Origin: Luscinia megarhynchos
Lineage: Eukaryota > Chordata > Aves > Passeriformes > Turdidae
Direction: 5' to 3'
Length of the DNA: 64,000 nucleotides
Assembly (NCBI GenBank): GCA_034336665.1
Contig: JAPFBE010000003.1
Location: forward strand, 15,974,360 to 16,038,359
The position numbers and the translations under genes are program-made. The notes beneath the pieces are model-generated. The model worked only from the letters and a program-made list of their open reading frames with translations, did not search any database and had not been told where the DNA came from. Below, piece by piece: positions 41,290-51,957 of the stretch. Every line of letters starts with the position of its first letter. Positions within the stretch are counted from its first letter, which is position 1.

Positions 41290-44200
41290 TGTTCTGTTGG
41301 ATGCCGTGTGGATGTGAGCACTCTCTGTGTAAGCAAGGGTGGCTGTCTGATCTGGGCAGTTCTTTACAGTTCATGGAAACATCTGTTATAAGGAGGTTTT
41401 AATGAAAAGGGTAAGATCATTCCAGCCTTATTCATTTGAAACAATTAATGTTTGAACTTGTGTTGTTCTATGCTTTCAAAATAAGAATTTATCCACTTAC
41501 TCAACTATTTAGTTTTGTATGTCTCATTTTGCAACTTGCAGCCTACAGAATTCTCATATAACCACTGAGGAGGAGAGACTGATAAAAACTGTTTGTGCTG
41601 TGTTCAGGTAAAAACACAAAGTATTTTAAATCAAAGCTGTTAATGGCAGAACTTCATACACTTGAAGCTTTCTTATTTCTGTGATACAGATCTCTCTTGT
41701 TCCAGTGACTGTTATCAGCAATCAGCTAGTGCCTGAGAAGGAACTTGGATTGGGTTAATGGTAACCTCACAACTGTCACTAGCAGATGATGAAAATTGGA
41801 AGTTGGCAGTGCCAGTAGTCCAGAGGCATTTTGTGTCTGATCTCCCTCAGAACATACTTACTATCTTTTTTGTGTTTCTTTGCTATACCAGACAATATGA
41901 TTTAGTCTCTTTGTTTCTCCAAGTTGCTTTTCTGGATTCATCTGTTTATCTGGTTCTGTAACTTCTAGTCATCTTGGAAGACAGTGTCATAACTCCTCAG
42001 TGTGTCATGGGACTATTGGAAATTAAAATACTGCTGCCTGGGACGACCAGCAGCTCTAAAAATTATTTTTGCAGAACACCTATGCAATAGTGGAATTGAA
42101 GCTGGAGGGTAGACTGTGGCAGTATACATATTGCAGGACTTTTTCACACATATGTAGGAATGACAGTGAAAGACAGCAATATCATGTTACAAATGTTAGC
42201 TTGAAGGATGGAGCTTATTCCCCTTTTTTGGTGCCTTGGATAAAGACACACCATTTTTTATTTCAGGTGGTAGACACAGGCGCAAAGATGTTCATCTGCT
42301 TACTCATTATATTTGTAGAAACTTTTCTCCCTCTGCAGTCAGGGATGTAATTTGCAAAAAGCGATGTTAACTTTCTCTGGAGCTCTTGACAGTTTTGTGT
42401 GAATCTGTGGATATGATTATGTAAGTCCTGAACATGATACAAAAATTCTAAATTTGAGTATCTCAAGTATTTCTGTAGGGGAAAAATTAAGCCCTGGGTG
42501 GGGATGACTAAAATCTTGAACTTTTAGCCTGATGAGATAAAAGTTTCTTTGTGCTTGTCTTTCTTTAAATTGAAGCTGAAATTCAGAGAATTGAAATATG
42601 GGTACACTGAGGCAAAGCTGTTATTCAGTACTTCAGCCTTTTCCATGTTCTATGTAATGAGGTTCCCCCATCTCATTCAGCAGTGGGCCCAAGTTTTCCC
42701 CAGCCTTCTTTTGTCAGCCATAGAATGTTGTCTGTTTTAATGCAGGATCATGGAGAGAAACACAGTGTAAAAGGGGATGATAGCAGTATTTTTTCTTTGA
42801 TTGGCCAGCTAGTTACATAATTGAGTAAAATGAATGAAGAGGTGTGAACCTTCTAAATAATGAGTGTCTTCATCTTTTTGTCACTCTTTTTCCCAAGTGA
42901 GGCTGTGTAGAGTTACTCTGGCTTGGCTTAAAGAGGAAAAAAGACCTTGAGATCTATTTCAAAGGTCATATATTCCTCCTCTCTGTCTTTATTACATGTA
43001 AAACTGTGGGAGTGAGTAAAAAGTGCTCATTTGGAACTGCCTAAGAGTGATGCAGGGAGGCAGAAGCTGATTTCATGTCCATTTTAGTGGTGAAATGATT
43101 GCTGCTTTTTTTCAGGCCTTGATTATAATCTTCCACTCTGTAAAGCTGACTAACTAGCCCATAATCCTGGGATTGTGTTCCCAAACTGTCAGTGTTTCTG
43201 TTGTTTCAAAGGTCATGCAGAGCCATTTTGAGACTTGTTAAAATCTGAACAGTCTGTTGTAGACTCACTGTGATGTGAGTCTGCAACTGTATCTGTACAC
43301 AACATTTTATATATCTTTTTTAGTGTGGAAACTGCAGAGGTAGGGTTGGGGGATAATTTAATTGTGAAGTATTTTGCTACTTTGTTCTCTGATGGTTCGT
43401 TCTAAATAAATCCTCATTATTGTGGCTGTGGTAGATGACAGAGTCCTATGTATACTTAAAACATGCGATTACGGTGATCCAGCGGGCTTTTAAGTTCCTT
43501 GCTTACATAATCATCCATCCCTGTCCTAGCAGATAATTTTGATTAGCTGTAATTTGTCCCATTTGAATCAGAATTAGCTTCCATCAGCTCCAGAATCTCC
43601 CAGTCCTGCTGTACACGCTGAGGACAAGCTGCTTCTCCTTATAGCTTTATGGACCACTGCTAGTTTTATTGCAGCTTTCATTATCTGCAGGGGAACTGTT
43701 CGGCGCTGATAGCAAAGGCTGCACACCTCTACTTCTTTATTTTTGAAATACATGAAGGCATTTTCATCCATGGAGAGATTCACTTTTCAGCATTCAAAAT
43801 CAAAGGCCTTTCAGGACAAACAGCACAAGCAAACAGATGCCAGCACAAGGGGAAGGGGAGATTGCAACCCATATTGTCTGAACAGACAAGCGTGAACAGA
43901 TGTACAGCTTGAAGCTGGCAGAAATCCTCTCTGCCAATGGTTCCTTTCTAGTTGTGACAGCTGGAAGAAAACAAATATGCCAAAAAACCACCATGACAAT
44001 TGCCATTACTCTGTGTTGGCTGTCCCAGCTCTGAGGTCCAGAACTGGAAAGACAAAGACTCATCTGCCCTTCCAGGCAGATGCTGAGGCAATTGGCAAGG
44101 CAGTGGGAAAAAACGTAATGAATGGTGGTAGACCTTAAAAAGTCTGGTGTTCAAATGCAAGAGGTCATGATTTTACTAAATTTTTCCCTTTTTTCAATAT

Positions 44201-47200
44201 TTAGTTTTTTCAGTAGTTATGTAAGCACTCTGTTACCCCAAGCAATTGGGCTAATGCTGTCTAGATTTCCAAGAGTGAGGTTTTCAAACAGGTCTGAACT
44301 CTACCTCAACTTCCATCTCTCCAAACTAGTGTTGCAGAATAAGTTTCCTCTTACTGAAGACCCTTTTGAGGGAAGGATCTTCCCATGTGCTTCTTACTCC
44401 TGCATGTTATGAAAAGTAAGGGAAGGACTCTGCAGCTTTGCTTGCTTTATCTTTGATGTACCAGCTGTTGCTACTGATTTCAGCCCTTGCCCTGGGCATG
44501 TACATGGTACTCTGCTGTGAACAGATGCCTCTCACCTGCACAGTGTTACTCCAGGTGTGATCTACTTCACAAAAAAGTGCTTTTCTTTCTATGTGCCTGT
44601 GCTTACATGAGCAAAATAGCAGCGAGGGAGAAATTAATAAATTAATACTCAGTTTTAGTCTACCCTTTGTACTTTAGGAGTGAGGTAGTAGATAGGTAAT
44701 TTTGTTATATTGGAACATAATTGCTTGTTAGGTTTGATGGGTAATGAGACAGGGGCAGGTTTTGTTGGTTGGTTTGTTTTAGTTTGGGGTGGGGATTTGT
44801 TTTTTTTTTTTTTTGGCTTTTGGCAGGGTTTTTTGTTTTTGTCTTGGTGTTTTTTTTTACCTTGACTGCTATCAGCTGTATGTTTGTTTTCAAGAGGCCA
44901 GGTCAGAAAAAGGGAGCATATTACTTTCATACATCTTTGCACTCACTATAATATATTAATTGCAATTGCCTGGGTGGTGTTTGGCTACAGGAAATGAACA
45001 GGTTGGGGAAAGTTTAAATGTTTTGAAAGAAAACAGAAATGCAAGGCTGGGATGAGTGATAGGATTTGCTTGCAATAAACATGAGAAGGAAAATGCATGA
45101 AGAATGAAGTAATGGAAAATTAGGAAGGAGAAAACCAGGTGGATATATCAAGATAAACTGTTTCAGATTCACAGACGACTTGTGTCTTTGACTGTTGTGT
45201 TAAGCTGGGATTTTTAAGGGGAAAGTTAGGAAAAATAATTTTGAACTCTTATCAGGGATGTGAAGTCTTTTATCTTGACATGATTTTATCTGAAAACAAG
45301 GGATGAATCCTTGTAATTCCCCACCCAGTTTTTGGGACATGCACTCTCTGTCCTTAAATTGTTTCTTAGCTGCTGCTAACAACTCACTCACTCTTGGTAT
45401 GATATTTTTTAAAGCCAGACCAGATGAGCCAAAACTTAGGAATACAGGCTTGGGTTTGACTTGATGTAAGTTCATTTATTGATATCATAGTTGTCCAGAC
45501 TCTTTCTCAATTTAGTCCATGGGAGTTTAGGGTATGAGTGATCTGACCAGATACCAACATCTGCTTTACAGAGATTTCTTGAGTCTGTTGGAATCTTGAA
45601 GCCTCTAATAGACTCTATTGGTTTAGTTAGCCAGTTTTTATCATGGGAGTGTCAATACCCATTTCAACTCTAGCACATAAGTTAATTCTCCACCTAAAGT
45701 GCTCTTCATTGCAAGTAAGCTGGAACAACCCTCTTACTCAAGTCCTTTTTTGGACGACCTAGTTGGCATTGAGAAGCAAATGTTCAGGTGTACATTACAG
45801 TAACCAAGCATTGTTGGCCAGGTCCCGTGTTCTACCAGACAAGAGGTCTGGCTTTAAAGTCCAGTTGTTCAGAATATCTAGCCAAAGTTCTATCCACAGA
45901 GAATCTTTGTGCTTTCTTAGATCTTTGTTGTTGCACAGACTGCTGTGGCAAAAAGCAGACAGCAAACACTTAAATATTCTGTTGTGTTTTCTAACCCCAC
46001 TCTTACTCCTGTGTGCACAAATGCAGGTGAGTGTGGCATTTGCATCACTGGGCTTTAAGATTGAGTGTGGTGGCTTTGTGCCTCATGGCTGAGCTGTGGA
46101 GGGTCTCTGAAGGGTAGGCAAATGCTCTCTTACACTAGATTGTGCTCTATGGACTGAGCTTTCAAAGTACTTATTTTGAAACTTTTTTGTTTAAAAAAAT
46201 AGAAAAAAAATAATCAAATTCTTACCTTTATAGCTTTGAATGAAGGTAGGTTGGGCTTAGAGGGTTTTTTTCCTTCAATAAGCAAGAAATTACATGTCTA
46301 TCAGAAACCTCAAAAATCAATAGCTTTTCCAACGTTTATTGGTGGTACTTTTATAGGGATTTTCTTTGGGAGCATAACCTCCACAAAGAAAGAGCTTCTT
46401 GTTTTGTGTCCAGTGGTCTGCCCTTGGTCTGTGAGATGCCAGTCTAGGACAAATCATTGCCTAACTTTGTCCCTAAGCAAAGAAAGATGGGAACTCCGTT
46501 GATGAGGATGTGGTGGGAAGGATGACATTGAAACAATGTAAAAAATGTGACCGTTTTGGAACAGCTGTGGCCTAAGGAACATTAGTAATCCCAGGAGCAA
46601 GGGGGGGACACAGGGTGATGCAGGGCTGCAATGTGTCTGTTTCCAGCGTTTCACTGGAAATACACTTCCAAACAGTGAAAAAAATGATGTTCTACTTGGA
46701 AAAAAGTAGAAACAGTGCTTCCTTCCAGATACTTGATTAGGCTGTACCCTGCTGTTTGCTCTTTTAATTTTCATATCTTAGTTTGGAAGAACCCTAATAA
46801 TTTCAATACTGGGATATTACGGTATTATTCTAAGAGAGCTTGGGGTATATGGGCACAAAGCAGTACTAAATATTTTAGTGATTAGTAATATTTCTACTCC
46901 AAAATGAAGAAATGTTTCAGATGGTTCAACAACAGAACAGATTTTCCTAACAGGATTGCAATGCCATGATTTTAACAACTGTGGAAAATATGTTTTCCAC
47001 ACTAAAATTAGGGGATTTGCTTGTATGTGTAGGACTGACTCAGAGTACCCTGATTTGAAAACTTCAGTATTAAGGGTATGTAGTATAGTCTGAAAGAAAT
47101 TCAACTTTAAATAGGAAGAGGAGAAAACATTGGGAAAAAAGTGAAAGGTGAGTGAAAAAAGCAAATTGCACAAATTAACATTATTAATGTCACTGTGTCA

Positions 47201-50200
47201 GGCTGTCTGCCTTTGGGAAGGCAGGAACAGACCCCAGAGGAAAACAAGGTCCTTGACTGAGCCCTTCAACATGTTTTTATAAACTTGAGCACAAAAAGAA
47301 ACTAAAACATCTGGCACCAGGATATTATGCAATGTTGTTTTATGCTGTTTTCATTGTCTAATATTTTTCATGAGAACTGTTAACAAGTCACTTACTGTTG
47401 TCAGATCACAGTCCCAAGTTGCCTCTGTACAAGTGATGGGGCACAGACTTTTCTGATTCACTCCCTTCTATGCTCAGTGGCCACTTCTATGCCAAATGGT
47501 TTCCCCTGAAATCTTTCATGTGCAAATGTGTGAAGCGGATGCTTGAGCCCCTGTGGGTCAAACCTCTGCATGGATGTTCAAGGTGATGTAATCATCCCAG
47601 TCCTCTGGAAGGCCTGAGTAGAAAATGGGTAGAAGTGGTTAAAAAAGTGAGCAGTGATTGTAAGACATCATGGCATATCAGTTTTGTAGCAGATAGGAGC
47701 ATGGGTGCTAGGAGAGTACAGGTAAGGCAAAAACAGCTACCTTCGCTCTTCTGCTTCCCTTTGCATTTCTGCTGGGATGGTTTTGCTGCCCCTTTACCCT
47801 GTTCCTGCTGTCAGGGCAGGAACAGATTACACTGCCTTGTGTGCTCTGCATATGTGGTTTGATGTATGGTGTCCCCCAGCCCTTACTTTTTGGCTGCCTT
47901 CAGCCCAAGAAAGCATTGCCCTCCCTGGGCTCAGTGTCTTTCTCCTCCCTCTCGAGTGGCCTGAGCTGTGTCTTTGGAGCTGACACCTTTCTTTTCTCTG
48001 TCAGTGGCTCACAGCCAGAGGCCATCATTTTGCTTCTCCCTTTCATTCTCTGGCTGGCTGCTTGCTAACTTCAATAAAGGTGCAGTGCTAGCAGACTTGG
48101 ATCTTGTCTCATCTTCCATTTCTGCTTTCCTCTCCCTATTCTTCCACTTTTCCTTGCACTTAGAGTTGTCTGTGCCTTACTTGACTGCTTGGTGTTCTCT
48201 CAACCTAGAAACCACCCAGTCCAGATAAGTTTCCTGTCTGAGAAGCAGCTCATCCTTCTTTTGGATTAATTAACAGCTAACTCCATGTGTGGAAGCCTTA
48301 GGTGTGCACCCCTGGTCCTGGATGTGTGCTTTGGGCAGCATAAGGGAAAGGCTGCAGGAAAGCTGGTACATCTGAGCACTCCTGCCCCCAAGGCTGCCCT
48401 CTCCCCTGGCCTTAATCTGAGATGTGCAGCCCTTCTGCCTGTCTTGGATTCAGTTTCTGGATTCCTGCAAAGGCCCCTACCTGACAGGGAAGAGAGCAGA
48501 GGCAAAAGTAATATAACCCCACCTTCTTCATAACTTTCTACCCTCCCACTTACCCCCTAATAAGACCCCATACCCCAAGTCCAAGTCACATGGAGACTGG
48601 AGCCAACAAGGGGTGTTCTTGAGAGCACGGCTCCTCTCTCCCTCTCCTCTCTCTTTTCCCTCTTGCTTATACTCATCATTGTAAAATGTCTTCCTCCTAC
48701 CATTACAGCTTAATGACTTTCCCTTCAACTTCACTGGAGGTATTAATGTCTCCATTAACAGCCACCAGAAATGGAAGCTCCGTATATCATGAGTGCAGCT
48801 CTGCATCCTTCTCCTCATACAGAAGTTTCAGAAGCAGTTAAAATGTAGCCTTGTAGAAAATTAATGGCCCAATATACAAAATCTGTGATTGCTGCTAGAG
48901 GCAAGGAAGAGGAGGAGGTAAAAGTGCTCAATCTTGGAGTAATTGAGTACTTTGTTCTATGGCTGCTTCTCCCCCGTGCTAATGGGATGTAGGACTTGTG
49001 CTTCACACACGAGGCTGGTGGGAGGCAAATGGTCCCTATTCCCATCATTTGCCCAACAGAGTGCAGCAGCACGAGAGGTGCCAGTGTGTGGATCCTCTCA
49101 CCATGGCACAGCCTTGAAGCCTGGGGTTGCATGAAATGGCAGCAGGGTAAAGGAGTGTGAGCTGCCCTAAGCCTTCCTGGGAAGGTGCTGTTGAGAATAT
49201 TCTCCCTGCCCCTGCAGTTTAAGCAATGGAAAAGCCAGGCAGGGGGTGTGCCCAGTCTGCTCTGCTTATCCATTTTCATGGGAGTGGCTCCAGCCTGTGT
49301 CACACATTCTGAGGATGCTGGTGGCAACTGGCAGTGCCAGGGGGCCTGCCCGTTCTGGCCCTGTAAAGCTGGGGAGGCTGTCCTGGAGTGGCAGAGAGGG
49401 ATGTTAGGATAATTAGAGTCTGCTCTGGTTTTCCTCAGCCCTGCTTCAGAAGAAAGAGGTTGCAGCTACTCCTCCAAGAGACTGGGGCAAGATACAGCCA
49501 CATGGCTGCTGTTCTGGTCTTCTGTTACAACCAGTACCAGTTTGCTTTAAACTCAATTTGTTATCCCCAGGCATTGGGTGTTTTGAGAGTGCCTGTATGG
49601 GTTTATAATGTCATAAAGCTGATTTAGCCTAATTTGTTGTCAGGGTTTCTGGAGCCTGTGGTCTTAATTCAGTTAAGCCAGACCTCTCTGTGTGCAGTGG
49701 GCTGGGAGGTACCCTCAGCATTGATGCTCCCAGTAAAGATCTCTGAAGAAGAGGAGGGAGAAGCTGAGCACCTGCATCCAGTGCCACCAACAGGCTCTGC
49801 CTATCCCAGCTATCCTGTGGCCAGCAGTGGATGGATGCCCTCTGCCTGCTGAGGATGCTGTGGGGAAAGACTTACACAAGGCTGGCAAGGACTGGGGCAG
49901 TTGGTGCAGCATATGCCACCACCAGTGTGAAACACTTCTTAAGAAAACAAACTTCTTTTGAACTTGCTTCTGTCATCTGCAAAAGAAAAATGACAGCAGC
50001 CAATTTGGTGACTGCCTTATTTTACTCTGCTATAGCCCTGGGGAAAATTCACATTTTCAGAAGGATTTTTGACACTCTAGAATGGGCAGGCTGAAATAGA
50101 AGGGGACAGTGACAACTGGGATGGTCATCCCAAGGGATGCTGAAATCCTCAGCCTCTGCACTGCAATAAACAGATGACATGTTTCATTAGCAGTTTCTTG

Positions 50201-51540
50201 GAAGGAGAAAAAAAAGTAGCTGAGTATTTTAATTTAAGAAAAAAAGATATATAAAAAAATACAGTCAGATGACTAAACATTAATGAATCCATCAACACTT
50301 TACGCTTTTCCGAACATTGTCAGTTCTGCCACCTCAGGGAAAAATAAAAGGCTTTAAAATACTTAAAAAGCAAGAGTTTGACAGAACTGAAGCTATGCCT
50401 AATGTGAAAGTCTTCCATTTTCGTATTAAGCAAGAAGGCAGTAATCCTTCAGACAACGAAAAAAGAAGCATCATGCCCTTCCTAACCTCACAGTGCAGAT
50501 TCATTTTCCAAATACTGAACTGGTGTCTGCTGCTATCAAAACTTGCAGCAGATTTTGGCATGACGCTGGTGCCTATGGGTGTGAGTAGACTTGAGACACT
50601 GAAGCTGCTCCTTTGAGCAACTACTCATTGTATGAACAACTGCAAAAACCTTCCCAAAGCTATCCAAGAGTAGTCTTAGAAGTAGATTGGCTGCAGCTAG
50701 GCAAAGGCAGGCACAGTTAGTGTGTGACGGCATCCAGCTGATGGCTTTACAATGGCTTTTTCTACTTAGGCTGTCCTGCTGCACTGCCAGGAATATGTAA
50801 TTTGAAATTTTAACAGAAGTTTTCTATAGCCACAAAAACGCCAGTGCCCACCAAATTTGTCCTTCTGCTCTCACATTTGTCCCTCCATCAGGATCTGTTT
50901 TTTACCAGTGAGCTGTGTGAACTTCGAAGCTGACAGACAGTAATTCACCTCCAACTTGTTTCCAGAGACAAGTGCAAAACTGTAACCCAGCAGAACTTTT
51001 ATTTTAATGGTACATTCCCACTTCTCCATTGACATCGGTGACTTTGTACATGCTGAGTGATAAAATTACACAGCTCTGCTCTTTTACCTGCCTTGATTTC
51101 AGCCATCAAACATAGAAAACTAACAATAAACAGCTTTTCCATATAGCTGTAGTCAGGCTGGGAAAAACTACGTGATCCATTTTTCCCCTCCTGCCCCCTG
51201 GCAACCGAATTCCCCTGACTTTTAGGCTTTTCTATTTTAAATGACTGATAACATTACTTAAGATGGTTTGCAATGGGTCCCTCACAGTGAACCTGTCTTA
51301 GGTGTGCACTAGGCTGTAGCACTCACCCTCACTCCTCCGGCAGCTCATTTGGGTGCATTGTTAGCAGCTGTTGAGACATGCTCTTTGACACTGCTGCGGG
51401 GTACGATAGTCTTTCTTAGCCTGCTTTTTTATAAAAAAAATTTAGGCTCATCCCAAGTCAGTTGCGGTGCTTTACATCTTACAGACTTTTTGCACGACCT
51501 TCTGTGTAGACTGAAAGTGATTCGGAAATGAGAAAAGAAT
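41290..51540. other. Intergenic region between convergent SCML2 and RAI2
   Basis: About 10 kb separates the two gene ends. I see no coding exon with family similarity, no tRNA and no recognisable LINE. It holds a T/G-rich tract at 44758-44859 and some segments with unusually balanced, non-repetitive composition (near 43430-43800 and 50160-50560) that could be conserved regulatory DNA. BEND2, which lies here in human, is not recognisable. Open frames up to 170 residues (48815-49327, - strand) have no supporting evidence. Confidence 0.6.
44758..44859. repeat. T/G-rich low-complexity tract
   Basis: The tract has runs of T up to 16 bases mixed with GG, GGGG and TTGG units. It resembles the tracts in the SCML2 introns. 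No element body is attached. Confidence 0.55.
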
Positions 51541-51567
51541 GCCGCAACCAATTAGCACGTACAAACA

Positions 51568-51573
51568 TTTATT
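51568..51573 (-). terminator. RAI2: Candidate distal poly(A) signal of RAI2
   Basis: This is AATAAA on the - strand, about 385 bases after the stop codon. It is followed on that strand by a T/G-containing stretch (gtgctaattggttgcggcat). Confidence 0.45.
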
Positions 51574-51715
51574 TTGAAATTTCCATTCCGACTGTTATGA
51601 AGAGTTACATCATCAAAGCACTTTATGGCAGTGAAAATAGCTCTTACCCCTCTGACTCATCCATTACTCCATTAAAGCTGCAAAATGTGCAATCTGCTTG
51701 AAAAATAGGTTGCTT

Positions 51716-51721
51716 TTTATT
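51716..51721 (-). terminator. RAI2: Candidate proximal poly(A) signal of RAI2
   Basis: This is AATAAA on the - strand about 237 bases after the stop codon. Confidence 0.35.
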
Positions 51722-51750
51722 CAGTTTCCCGTGAAAAGTCAAAATTTGGT

Positions 51751-51799
51751 AACAAAAAAAAAAACCAAACAAACGGAAAAAAACCCAAACCAACCCAGC
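51751..51799. repeat. A/C-rich tract in RAI2 3' UTR
   Basis: The tract has runs of A interrupted by CC and CCC (accaaacaaacggaaaaaaa, cccaaaccaaccc). In the RAI2 mRNA it reads as a U/G-rich stretch. Confidence 0.5.
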
Positions 51800-51957
51800 T
51801 TATAGGGACTGTACATCCAATCCTCTCCCTCTTTCCCCAAAAATAACTTACAAAGATAGTTTAAAGTTTTAAATGAGTTTAAAACCGAGTGCATCTTTTT
51901 TATTATTTTTTTTCTTCTTCTTCTCATAATAATCTTAAAATTCTAAAAACCCATAAT

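Larger units (their letters stand above)
51535..51957 (-). other. RAI2: RAI2 3' UTR (extent inferred)
   Basis: This is non-coding sequence after the RAI2 stop, read on the - strand. Two reverse AATAAA signals (TTTATT on the + strand) lie at 51716-51721 and 51568-51573. It contains an A/C-rich tract at 51751-51799 that is U/G-rich in the mRNA and could bind U/G-preferring regulators (inference). Confidence 0.55.

Noticed and set aside
48815..49327. - strand 170-residue frame in the intergenic region
   Set aside because: There is no recognisable domain, promoter or splice context, and no similarity I can name.
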